The notes: generated by a model from the letters alone, not told the origin. A DNA stretch of 24,949 nt from Euperipatoides rowelli (GCA_003024985.2 PXIH01S0008133.1), one strand, 5' to 3'; shown: positions 1 to 8,920, numbered from the stretch's first letter. A program made the numbers and translations.

Positions 1-900
1 TATGTCCTACTTTAATTAAAAAATATTTTGGTCTCTTAAAATCACTTCAAGGGGCTAACAAATTGTGTAAGGTTGCAACACACTTTTCAAACTATCTAGC
101 TAGATTGCTGTTCTGTTAAAAAAATATTTTGTTGTCTGTCTGTTGGTAAGTGGAACATGATAAATGATAAAACAATCTAAGCTATAGATACTATGGTAAT
201 ATGGAATATTGAATTTAAAGCAATTTTTTAGGAAAAGGGGTTGAAGGGCTAATGGCAGAGGGATGTGTCAAAATTGAATTTTAAAATAAGAAATATTATC
301 GACTTATTTTTTGGGAATTGATAATTTGAATGCCCTAATTGGGATAAGTTGTTAATGCAAAACCATATACTTTTATAAAATACTGTAGATCTGATTTCAA
401 CACAAATTGAGATGGAAAGTATGTTTAAGTGGTATGGACTTAACTCATTAAAAATTGGGTGAAGGGATGCCCAAAAATGTGTCAAAATTTGGGCCTTAAA
501 AGTTTAATGGAAATAGTCTAATAAGTAAAAATAAAATTTGATTTTAACAAATTGGCAAATTGTTGACAGTAGATGGAGTAAAAATACAGAGTTTGGGATA
601 TTATCAGGCACATAGTGCCCTCTATGTTTACAAGTAGTAAATATACTGTTATACAGTATTTCAACTATGATTACTAATAATTAGAAGTAAAACATTTTTT
701 GTGGTAAAGGGATTAAAAAGAGTCCTCTGAGTGGGATTAACTTACAAAAAAAAAAACATTTAACAATATTTCATTTTTAAATATCAAATTTATGAAATAA
801 ATATTTAAACCAAATATTTCAATTATTAGGCTTGACAAATGTGATGAAAGGGAATAGGCCTTATTCAAGAGTGAACGGGCTTCTGTCACACAATCCTAAT
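1..900. other. AT-rich stretch without a recognisable gene
   Basis: I see no coding exon here that I can support. The only open stretch on the - strand (249-485) has AT-driven, low-complexity codons and no family resemblance. A weak internal repetition is visible: the words around 264-285 and 479-500 share GTGTCAAAATT about 215 bases apart. A missing 5' exon of the ZSWIM-like gene could lie here or outside the window, but none was found. Confidence 0.5.
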
Positions 901-1423
901 TATTATTTTTAAGGTTTTATAATTACCGGTAATACATTTTTACTAAAATACATTTTTTTTGTCACCATTTCAGTAGATATAATACCATTCATAAAATTAT
1001 GGCAGGTGTGACATATCCTACCTTCTACACTAAAAGCCAGACAATTTGTATATAAAATTTGAATTCCCAATATGTAGCCTACACTTGTCTTGAACTCAGA
1101 CATATCATTAAATGGTCAATTTTCTGAGTAATTGTCATTAACTGCATAAATAAAGAAGCATAACATATGTGTGCTTAACCTTATGTGTTCCTTTTTGGAT
1201 TCTCATTCGATGTGATGATTTTTTTTTTGTTTCAATTCAGTGTCAACTGTCCAATCCCATTTGCTAATTTTATTTTTCACCTTGTGTGGGCAGGCACCAT
1301 GTGTTTCTAACATTTCCTTACTAGTCTTTATTTGTCCTGAATCAATCTTATGTTAAGGACCATTCACAATTTTTTTTTTTGTTCTAACTAATAATTGTTG
1401 ATCTATAGTTGACTTTATACAAG

Positions 1424-1451
1424 CTTTATGCCAATTTTTTCATTCACTTAG
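1424..1451 (+). repeat. 28-bp direct repeat flanking a DNA element (left copy)
   Basis: This 28-bp word starts CTTTATGCCA and ends TCATTCACTTAG. It recurs at 2295-2322 with 25 of 28 positions identical. The two copies bracket the inverted-repeat element at 1492-2272, lying about 40 bases outside its left end and 22 outside its right end. The last part, TTTTCATTCACTTAG, appears a third time at 1468-1482. The copies may be leftovers of a local duplication or the ends of an older element. They are too long and too far from the element's tips to be its target-site duplication. Confidence 0.6.
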
Positions 1452-1808
1452 TGATCTCTAAATCAGCTTTTCATTCACTTAGGCAGTTAAACTATGTTTT
1501 TTAAAAATCTCCGAGTTCTCAGAGAACGCTCTGAATCTGGAGAAGTGGGATTTTAAAAAAAATTGGAGCCTGCTCTATTGCGGATTTTAATAATCTCTGA
1601 CTAACTTGGAGACCTATCAGAGAAGTCTCTGACTTTTTCAAGAAAAAGCATCGGGATTCAGAGAAGTACCCACAATGCATCGTAACACAATCAAAATCCA
1701 AAATGGAGAGAAATAAACTTTATTGATAGTTACAAATGTCTAATATGATGTAACTGGTTTAACCTTTGTTTAGGCACTAACATCCTCTCCATAATTTTCT
1801 TATTTTGA

Positions 1809-2009
1809 CTATACAAGATCTTTTACAATGGCGTGATTATTTTTTAAATGCTGAAAAATGAATTGTTTCCAGTCAATGAGATAGCAATAGCGACCGTCTA
1901 TGTCTTGGTCACGGTGCATACACTGTGGTCTTGGTGGCACAAAACATGTCATTGGCAGCATTTTAACATGTGATGTCTGGGTTAAGAAATATTTTAACCC
2001 AGACATCAC
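1809..2009 (-). pseudogene. Coding-like remnant inside the DNA element, family not recognised
   Basis: An open frame of 66 codons ends with TAG at 1809-1811. Its second half, from about residue 18 on, has mixed codons and a protein-like composition unlike the surrounding AT runs: CFVPPRPQCMHRDQDID, then GRYCYLIDWKQFIFQHLKNN. It contains three cysteines and several aromatic residues but no motif I can name. The 5' part of the frame runs through the left arm of the 45-bp foldback. The upstream continuation at 1994-2040 repeats the same bases inverted, so the reading frame there is an artefact of the foldback. It could be the tail of the element's former transposase or a captured piece of host exon. 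I cannot tell which. Confidence 0.3.
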
Positions 2010-2038
2010 ATGTTAAAATGCTGCCAATGACATGTTTT
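1941..2038. repeat. Perfect 45-bp inverted repeat (foldback) with 8-nt spacer
   Basis: Positions 1941-1985 and 1994-2038 are exact reverse complements over 45 bases, separated by GAAATATT. A T-run follows directly on the right. The arms carry no mismatch although neighbouring repeats are heavily diverged, so the structure is young or an artefact of library or assembly. A transcript of either strand would form an uninterrupted 45-bp hairpin. Confidence 0.9.
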
Positions 2039-2465
2039 TTTTTTTATTTTCTGTCTGACATATCTTTAAAAGCATCTTCAGGTGAAGATTTAGCTTAATT
2101 TAGACTTTTTTTTTTACTATACATTTTTTCTCCTTTCGTCTCCATCTTTTATTTCTCTGTTATCTTATTTAAATAATCTCAGACTCTGTCTCACTCTTTT
2201 TATATTCTGTTTGTTCTCGTGACGTGTACAGTTACTCAGAGTTCAAGGTCAGAGTTTTTTAAAAAAACATAGCCTAATGTTTATCTCTATTCAACTTTAT
2301 GCCAGCATTTTCATTCACTTAGTCCAATATTGATTCTAGTTGCCAGTTGTACTGAATAGGTTTTATGTTATGTTGACAACACATTTTTTGATACAATTAA
2401 ATGCATTATTGTTAGATGAGCAGTGTAATAAATTATCTATAAATTCATTTTTTATTTAAATTAAG

Positions 2466-2660
2466 TCAGACAAGGGTGAAGTGGAACTGTATGAAAATGA
2501 AAGTACAAAGAGTTAGTAAACCATATAACGTTTATAGGTGTACAATTATTTTTAAGTATACTTTTCTCTTGGTGCCAAACGTTGTATTGTAATATAAGTT
2601 TATGTTGCCAGCCTGACTTGTATAGTCCCATAAAAATAAAACCTTAATTGTATTGAGCAA
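2466..2660 (+). other. Candidate terminal exon with 3' UTR and poly(A) signal
   Basis: A T-rich tract ending TTTAAATTAAG precedes 2466 and could be a splice acceptor. Read from 2466 the frame gives SDKGEVELYENESTKS and then TAG at 2514-2516, a composition more protein-like than the surroundings. The next frame, from 2467, is open longer: 41 codons ending at TAA 2590-2592. Downstream is an AATAAA at 2635-2640, followed 18 bases later by a run of A (2659-2668). This is what a last exon with its cleavage region looks like. It would equally fit the 3' end of a retroposed transcript, because the genomic A-run sits where a poly(A) tail would begin. I do not recognise the peptide. It is unlikely to belong to the ZSWIM-like gene, whose exon starts 340 bases further on with its own acceptor. 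Confidence 0.3.
2635..2640 (+). terminator. Possible poly(A) signal AATAAA
   Basis: This is a canonical AATAAA hexamer 18 bases before an A-run. It follows the candidate terminal exon at 2466. In DNA this rich in A and T the hexamer alone is weak evidence; its spacing to the A-run is what makes it notable. Confidence 0.35.
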
Positions 2661-2907
2661 AAAAAAAAGATAAATTTAGCCCATTTAGGCTATTCATATT
2701 TTTAGTTAAAGATGAATTTTTAAAAATAAAATGATTCAATTCACTTCACATATGATTTTTATTAACGAATTGGAAATTCTAATGAATAATTTTTATAAAT
2801 ATAGTTATAGTCAGTACCGGTAATGTGATTTGTACCACTATTCATCCATCAAGAAACTTTAGAAAGTAGGGTAGGCTAGTTCTTTTAATTTCACAACCAT
2901 TAGCAAA

Positions 2908-3024
2908 ATTATTATGTTAATTTTTTAACAATTTAATGACAAAAATTGTTATTAAAATTCAAATTTCATTTAAATAATTTATCCTTATTAATCTAGCTGC
3001 TGTTTCGTCGTCTGCCTCATCAGA
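2908..3024 (+). repeat. Intron-exon junction segment that recurs at 14832-14934
   Basis: About 110 bases, covering the last 90 bases of the upstream intron, the TCTAG acceptor and the first 25 or so bases of the ZSWIM-like exon, are similar to 14832-14934. Shared words include CAATTTAATGACAAAA, CATTTAAATAATTT and TCTAGCTGCTGTTT. Within the exon part the early differences are C to T or G to A, as expected from decay of CpG. Either a piece of the gene was copied to 14.8 kb, or both places carry the same old repeat and the exon recruited its acceptor from it. Confidence 0.6.
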
Positions 3025-3219
3025 GGCGTTTTACTAATAAAGAGAAGCAAGAGACATTAGCATTGATGGAAGAAAAAGCCAACCTGAAATTGGTAAAGGA
3101 ATATGTTAATCAAAAATCTGAGAAAATTGTCATAAAAGATGTACATAATGTATCATCATTAGGGAACCACAAGCCTAGTGATATTGAAGCTTTGGCAATT
3201 GAACTTCAAAGCATTCCAG
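2997..3219 (+). CDS. ZSWIM3/ZSWIM1-like protein, internal exon (N-terminal side of the transposase core)
   Basis: The exon opens after the acceptor TTATTAATCTAG and ends at the donor CCAG|GTAAAT. Its 223 bases give 74 codons plus one base, and that phase fits the next exon at 4976 exactly. The peptide begins LLFRRLPHQRRFTNKEKQET, has a charged helix with ANLKLVKEYVNQKSEKIVI, and continues KDVHNVSSLGN. From memory of the family, animal ZSWIM3-like and related MULE-derived proteins have a similar stretch (arginine-rich PxQRR, then a helix, then a DxxN motif) just before the transposase core. An in-frame stop (TAG 2994-2996) lies immediately upstream, so either an earlier exon is spliced in, most likely carrying the FAR1-like DNA-binding part, or translation starts at ATG 3066. 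The second choice would give a 503-residue protein. I prefer the first because family-like sequence precedes that ATG. Start not determined. Confidence 0.8.
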
Positions 3220-3433
3220 GTAAATAAATAGCTTTAAAGATCATAAATAGGAATGACCAATGATTTGTTGTTTTAACAAGATTGTATAAAAATCCAATTT
3301 ATGATCAGAAAAGTATAAAATTGGACTTTGGTTGTATATCCCTAGCTATTGTCATGACTTAGCTTTTATGGATTCACAAAAGCTCACTTTGATTGTTTCA
3401 AAATGTAGCCCTACAGATCATAATTGACTAAAT

Positions 3434-3449
3434 CCCCCCCCCCCCCCCC
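3434..3449 (+). repeat. Poly(C) tract, 16 bases
   Basis: An uninterrupted run of 16 C sits in the intron, in DNA that otherwise has few G or C. Its exact length should be treated with caution, because homopolymers are error-prone. Confidence 0.9.
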
Positions 3450-3537
3450 ATTAGCCATTTTCAACAAACTGCAGTTTCCTAGGATCACTAATTATTGATC
3501 TGGAACTCTCCCATAAGCAGACTAAACAAAGAATATA

Positions 3538-3586
3538 ATTGATCAAGTGATTGTTTTATGATATTAAAGGCAATCACTTGATCAAT
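3538..3586. repeat. Intronic hairpin, 16-bp perfect stem
   Basis: ATTGATCAAGTGATTG at 3538-3553 is the exact reverse complement of CAATCACTTGATCAAT at 3571-3586, with a 17-base loop. It may be the core of a small foldback element. No target duplication was recognised. Confidence 0.8.
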
Positions 3587-3964
3587 GTTGAGAGTAATTT
3601 ATTTTTGTTCCCCTTACTTTGAAAAAAAAAAAGGTGACATCCAAGATAATCACCCAATTTGTGATTAGGAAAATAAAAGTATGAGAATGAGTTGATGTCA
3701 GAGTTCGATCTATTGTCTGGGGATACCCTCCTCTCATATTTAAGTGAACAATAACGACCACTTCCCAGTTTTAATTCTATTGAATTTATAAGTATGGACC
3801 CAAGCTATCAAAATTAGTTTGTGCAAAATTAGACCTTAGACCACCCATGTTAAGGTTCTATGATTCATCATAAAAATTGCATAGCTATTTTGTATTTTCT
3901 CATTCCTCCAGACCAAAAAAATCTGTAACATTATTGAAATTGATTAAGATAATTATATTTGTTG

Positions 3965-4560
3965 ATTTTATTTTATTTATTATTATCAAAGAATAAGTCA
4001 GACTTGTTACTGCAATGCAATTACCCAAAGCAAACAATTATCAATAGAAAGAAGAAACAACAGAAAATAATTAACTAAACTATATACAATAAAAGTCCTA
4101 GTCAGAGATGAATGGCAAAGAGTTATACAAAACATTAGATTTAAGATATAAATCCAGAGATCTTTTGAATGATCCAAAAGAGATTGCATGCACTATGTAT
4201 TTTGGAAGATTGTTCCAGAATTTAACTCCTTTATGAAAAACAGTATGCTGTTTTCTAGAGGAACAACTATAAAGGACTGAAGTTTTATACAAATGTTATT
4301 TTATTGTAATATTAGTACCAATTTTGAAGAAATTTTTACAATTTTCAAGAATGACTAAATGTTTGTACATGAACACCATATCTTCTTTAAGGAAACATTG
4401 AGATGGTGTTGACTGTTCCTAGCATGTTGTAAAAGCCATCACTTAGTTTTGTAAAATGCCTAAATCTTTATTTTAAATACTTTAGATCTCCAATTTTAAT
4501 GACAAAACTCACATGGCAATAGTCAAATATTGGTTATATGAATGAATACCTTATAAATAT
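3965..4560 (-). mobile_element. Non-LTR retrotransposon fragment (CR1/Jockey-like reverse transcriptase tail and 3' UTR)
   Basis: Read on the - strand, 4098-4292 encodes the typical end of a CR1/Jockey-type reverse transcriptase protein: KQHTVFHKGVKFWNNLPK, then FGSFKRSLDLYLKSN. The WNxLP and FKxxLxxYL words are the family signature at the extreme C-terminus. Further upstream on the same strand, near 4540-4450, DYCHVSFVIKIGDLKYLK resembles the DYCxxxW region that precedes it, but in another frame, so the copy carries several breaks. After the stop comes a short 3' UTR, and the element ends in AATAATAAATAAAATAAAAT near 3965-3990, like a LINE tail. It lies antisense inside the intron of the ZSWIM-like gene. 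It is 5'-truncated and old. Confidence 0.7.
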
Positions 4561-4975
4561 GAGTAAAAGCATCAGGTGTCATAAACTTTATCCTTTTAGA
4601 CATGGAATGATACATAGATGAAATTTACAACATTAATTATGTATGTCAAGCAAAAGGATATTAAAATATCAATAGAAATGTATTATAGATAGTGAGACAG
4701 TATATTTCTAATTTTGTTTTAGTTGAATAACTAAAATGTTCTAAGAGAACTTCAATTCCATGTCGGTTTCCTTGCATTCTACAGTTAACATCCACATATT
4801 TTAGTTGCCACTGCAGATGCATTTTGTCTAATTTTTTTTTAAAAAAAATGTTAGTGTTTGGAGATTCCTGAAAATTGTGAGGAAATGACATTTTTTTTTT
4901 CATTTCATATTATTTTAAATATTTTTAATAAAACTTTTTTTTTTTAAACTTATAATTTATTTTATACCTTTTTAG

Positions 4976-6333
4976 GTGTAGCAGTAGAATTTGCTATGAA
5001 TGGAGACAAATCTTTGCAAGGTATCTTCTATCAGGAAGACCGAATGAAAAAGATTCTTCATAATTACCCAGAAGTTTTATTTTTTGATGTTGTATATAAA
5101 CTGAACAATTTGAAAATGAATGTCTACATTATGATCACTGAAGATGGTAATGGTGAACCAGAAATAGTTGGTGTATTTGCAGGACTTGAAGAGAGTTTAG
5201 AAGTAACTGATATGATGATTCACTTTTTTAAAGAGAACAATCCTCACTGGGAAAAAATTCAAGTTATCCTAGCTGATATCAATTTACGAATAAAAGAATC
5301 TTTGAAAACACATATTGCTCAGGCTGAAATACAGTTATCAACATATCATGTGCTACGGTCTTTCAGCCAAGAAATGAGGAAAAATAAAGAAATAACCCGA
5401 GATCGATATAATGAAATAATGCACTTTATGGAATATCTTACTAAAGCTCAATCTGAAGAAGATTTTTCAAAATATTACGCTAAATTTATCAAATCTGCAC
5501 CTGAAAGTATTATTAAATATTTTAATGAAACGTGGTATGAAATACGGCATGAATGGGTTTATGGTTTAAAACAGAAATGTCGAGCCTTTGGGAGTCTTTC
5601 TTGCAGTCTTTTTGAAAATGTTCATCAAAATCTCAAACAAGTAATTGGGGTAAAACCAATTAGTTTGTTTTATTTTTTCAGTATTCTTAGATCTGTAATT
5701 GCCAATTTGCAAAATGAAAAAGATCATCGAGCAACCATAGTACTGTCAAAAATTTCCCATCATCCTTACCGAAGTGATTCTCCGGAGGCAAAATATATCC
5801 AATATCTCACACCTTATGCATTTCAGCTTGTGTTTGAACAGCTTGAAGTGCGATCTGTTGATAAAGTTATTGAAGATTTGGAAAATGAATTTTGTGTTGT
5901 TGAAAGTCCAAATGGGCGACTGACAGTTGGAAGTACTTCCTGTGAATGCTGTTTTTGGAAAGATCTTGAACTCCCTTGCCATCATATTTTTGCCGTAAGG
6001 AATCACAAAAATCAAGATTTATATGTTCCTGAGTTAATTGCTGTTCGATGGACTTTACAATATTATAAAGATAGCAGGGAGTGTTATGGTGACAATTCAA
6101 TTTCAAATAGTCTTATGAGGGTGGGATCTATTTCAGGAGAGATTCATGAGCTACCGCAAGAAGAAAAATATATTCATGGCTTTTTATTAGCTCAGCGATT
6201 AGCATATTTAGCATCTGAAGTACCAATGAAAGACTATCTCTGTAGGCTGGCAGCTTTACAAAAAATAGCAGCTTGTTGGGAAAAGGGAACAACTGTAAGT
6301 GTAGAAGAAATGAATAATTTAGATGCTAAATAA
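4976..6333 (+). CDS. ZSWIM3/ZSWIM1-like protein, last exon: MULE-type transposase core plus SWIM zinc finger
   Basis: The exon follows the acceptor TTTTTAG and joins the previous exon as P-G-VAVEFA-MNGD. It runs 452 codons to TAA without a break. Counting from Met 4996, the core shows FFDVVYKLNNLKMNVY (Asp31), VILADINLRIKESL (Asp94), STYHVLRSF (116-123) and SLFENVHQNLK (Glu207). These match the places where MULE transposases carry their DDE triad, so all three acidic residues appear kept. A SWIM finger follows: C316-E-C318, nine residues, C328-H-H330 (CxCx9CxH). A helical C-terminus with LAQRLAYLASEVP ends the protein, as in ZSWIM3. Animal ZSWIM1/3 proteins are domesticated transposases of poorly known, probably nuclear, function. 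I see no inverted repeats bounding the gene, so a host gene is likelier than a live transposon. No canonical AATAAA occurs in the first 150 bases after the stop. Confidence 0.88.
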
Positions 6334-6523
6334 TGAATTTCCATTTATGGTACTTCATTTTAGACATTTACTGTACTAAACAGGAACAATAATGAATTGG
6401 AGCATTCAAGAAACAGGTTTGTTGCTGCTAGATAATTTTCAGAAAATTATATACCCATCACATATAACTAAAATACAACACAAAAAAATATTTTTAATTA
6501 TATTCATAATATACTATATTGGG

Positions 6524-7302
6524 TGTCTATAAAAGATCTTTGAAGTTTCAAAATGCTGTTACATTGTACACAATTATATTAGATTTCAATTTGAGATAAT
6601 GAAAAATGATCATTTAGAGATTTTCGGTATGATTCTTATTGATGATTGATTAGAAAATATCAAATTGGTAAACAATTTTGTATGCTGACAATAACAGGCC
6701 AGGATCAACAAATACATAGATTGTGTGATTACGAAGTTTAGGTAATGCTGTTGGCATTGGTTGATCCTAAACACAACTTTTCCCAAATCCATGAAGAGGG
6801 GAAAAAAAATCAAAGTGTGAGAGATGAGAAAAAAAGAGGCCATGGCCTCAAATATCATCTTCCATTTATCCATATTTGCAGCAATTTAATGATAGACATT
6901 TGAAATATTTTTGTATACAACAGTTGAAGGCATTTTTGGTTTCCTATTGCATACAAAACATTTTTTAGGGCTTCACGGAAATGCAAATGTGTATGGCTTA
7001 TTCCATGCCTATCATAGTCTTTTATTTTTGCTAACAAAAGTAACAAGTTTGCAAATTGTTTGTATCGTGCAGAAATGGCTGGCATTGAAGGGGGTTCCTT
7101 CTGAATTCAGTTTGGAATTTCTTTTATACAGTTGTCACAAAGTTAGTAATTTTTAATCATTAAACAAATGGTGCTTTCTTCACTGAACATAATTTTGACT
7201 AGTTGGACACTTAAGAATTAATTTCATTATGGTACTGGAAGAAAAATTTATTTCAAAATTCTGTACACATATTTTTGAAACTATAAAGCTCTTTTATAGA
7301 CA
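6524..7302. mobile_element. Candidate DNA element with inverted ends (about 780 bp)
   Basis: The left end has TGTCTATAAAAGATCTTTGA followed by AGTTTCAAAAT. The reverse complement of the right end has TGTCTATAAAAGAGCTTTAT followed by AGTTTCAAAAA. That is an inverted repeat of about 32 bp with only a few differences, extending loosely to a shared GTAC. The exact tips and the target duplication are not clear; a TA precedes TTGGGTGTC on the left. The middle (6640-7160) is richer in mixed codons than its flanks. It has open stretches on both strands, including QFANLLLLLAKIKDYDRHG on the - strand, but I recognise no transposase motif. It starts about 190 bases after the stop of the ZSWIM-like gene, so it may lie in that gene's 3' UTR. 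Confidence 0.5.
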
Positions 7303-7798
7303 ATTTTTGTTATAAATTTTAAATATTTTTTTTCAGAATCAAAACAACAAAAAAATTTTTTTTTTTTTTACAAAGTTTATTTTTTCTTTCATTTAAAGAA
7401 ATAAGACTTGATTTATGAAGTATTTTTTATTCAAACTGTTAATAATTTAAGTAGCAGCTAAAACTGTAAAAAATCTTTAAATATTAAAATTTATTTAAAG
7501 GTTAAATGAAATGGATTTTTAAAACTTTTATTTATTTATTTACAAAGACAAATACTAAAAAAAAATTCCATTAGGAAAAAAAAGAGTTATTTACAATTAA
7601 ATTTTTAAAATATTTGTTGTAGCCCCTCCCTCTTTAAACAACATTGTCTATAGTATACACATGGTGGAGCTATTTTGCTACATAATAGTATTGAAACAAT
7701 AGCGTTTACTATACTTTTACTTAGTGCCTATTGAAAAATATTCAACTTGTTTTACTGTTGAGCTTTAAATTGCACAAATGCTGCACCAAGTTTAAATT

Positions 7799-7800
<2 letters not shown>

Positions 7801-7832
<32 letters not shown>
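7801..7832 (+). repeat. (TA)16 microsatellite
   Basis: A pure TA dinucleotide run of 32 bases. It lies 27 bases before the left end of the element at 7861. The second copy of that element, at 24800, also has a TA run at the same side. Confidence 0.95.
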
Positions 7833-7836
<4 letters not shown>

Positions 7837-7860
7837 AATAAATTCACACTGTGTGAAGTA

Positions 7861-8918
7861 CTGTATATACTGTATGTATTTTTTTGCGAATAGTTATTTT
7901 TGCATTTTTACAATCTAACACATATTTGCAAATTTTCGAATTCGCGTTTGAGATTTTAAAATTTCTACTAAAAAGTTCTGTCAATATAATAATCATAAAC
8001 CTTTAAAGTATTAATTTTGTTTACTATAATTTACCTTCTAACAAAATTAAATTGTTTCTCTTTATGACAAAAACAGATGTAATAAAATAGATTCCCTTTA
8101 TTTCAAACAAAATAATGAAAATAATTTTCTCTACTCGATCTTTTTTTTTAATAGATTCCCATAATAATACAATTCTTCTTTTCCATTATCAATAACAATG
8201 TTTTGTTTTTTCCCCTTCATATAATAATAGAATATAGAAAATAAATTATGTTGATTAAAAATAGATACATTATACTGTATTAATAAACTTGTTTAATATC
8301 AACATTGCATTATAAAGGTGCCGGCATTACTGAAATAGAATCTGTGTGAGTTCCTTAATTAAATTACATTTTAGACCTACTCCTTTTTCTTAAACTTAAA
8401 AATACTGTGTTTTAGTATTAACTTGTATAAATCACTGGTCAAAATAATATGGAAGCAAAGAGCAGAAAGTGTTTGTTTCAACCATGGTGGTCAGTAAAGA
8501 ACTTCAAAAAGGTAAAGGTATTTCTGCTGTAATTAACATTGACTTAGTCGTTATCAATGCTGCATGGCTTGTACATAGCATCAGTGAAATAATAAAAAAA
8601 AGGATTTCATTATTAAAGGCTCTATTCAATCTGATAAAAAAAGCAATTGAAGAATTTGAAATGTAAATCATTTTCTCTCTTTTTAAAATGTTTTTCTTAT
8701 TGGCTAGTGTTGCATTTAATTTAAAAAAAGAAAATAAATGATGTGTTGAAATTTTTTTCATTAAAAAAGTTAAATGTACACTTTATTAAAAATTAAAGAT
8801 ATAGCACTTTGAATGTTTTTAATGAGTATTAATATCTGCGAATCTTTATTTTCACGAATACATAACTGCCACAAAACTCGTGAAAATATTACTCTCGTGA
8901 AAAAATCCATATATACAG
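7861..8918. mobile_element. DNA element with TA target duplication and inverted ends (1.06 kb)
   Basis: The left tip reads CTGTATATACTGTATGTATT and soon GCGAATAG. The reverse complement of the right tip reads CTGTATATATGGATTTTTTC and soon ACGAGAG. Both tips are flanked by TA (7859-7860 and 8919-8920), which fits a TA target duplication. The insertion splits an older repeat whose unbroken copy at 14411-14430 reads GAAATAATTTCAATTC; here GAAGTA precedes and ATTTCAATTC follows the element. Subterminal GCGAAT, TTCGAATTCGCG and CACGAA words occur at both ends. A 65-codon open frame at 8469-8666 (+) is present but matches nothing I know. A second copy begins at 24800. TA duplication is used by Tc1/mariner and a few other superfamilies; I do not assign one. 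Confidence 0.65.
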
Positions 8919-8920
8919 TA

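Larger units (their letters stand above)
1492..2272. mobile_element. DNA transposon with terminal inverted repeats (non-autonomous, about 780 bp)
   Basis: The left end reads CTATGTTTTTTAAAAATCTC. The reverse complement of the right end reads CTATGTTTTTTTAAAAAACT, so the tips form inverted repeats of about 20 bp. Just inside the left end the 7-mer TCAGAGA, or its reverse TCTCTGA, occurs five times in 150 bp (1519, 1594, 1617, 1626, 1658). Related CAGAG words lie inside the right end. Such subterminal iterations are typical of transposase-binding regions in several DNA transposon superfamilies. The interior holds a perfect 45-bp foldback (1941-2038) and a coding-like remnant on the - strand (1809-2009). 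On the - strand a TATAAAAAG word lies about 60 bases inside the right tip, which could be a promoter relic. No clear target-site duplication is visible, so the superfamily is not assigned. Confidence 0.6.
3220..4975 (+). other. Intron of the ZSWIM-like gene
   Basis: This 1,756-base intron has borders GTAAAT and TTTTTAG. It contains a 16-base C run (3434-3449), a 16-bp hairpin (3538-3586) and an antisense LINE tail (3965-4560). The stretch before the acceptor is rich in T and A runs. I see no extra exon in it. Confidence 0.75.

Noticed and set aside
909-1103. A 64-codon - strand frame with a CHTC pair, possibly a zinc-binding or transposase remnant
   Set aside because: Only one Cys pair, no partner motif, and no family resemblance. 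I could not separate it from chance.
5746-6106. Two - strand open frames opposite the ZSWIM-like exon
   Set aside because: They are shadows of the + strand coding frame, which has clear family motifs.
2997-6333. The ZSWIM-like gene as an active MULE transposon
   Set aside because: No terminal inverted repeats or 8-9 bp target duplication bounding the gene could be found, and it contains an intron with a LINE fragment.
8469-8666. 65-codon + strand frame inside the 1.06-kb element as a possible gene
   Set aside because: No recognised domain. The matching - strand frame is also open, and the stretch is rich in AAA/ATT codons, so it was kept only as a note.
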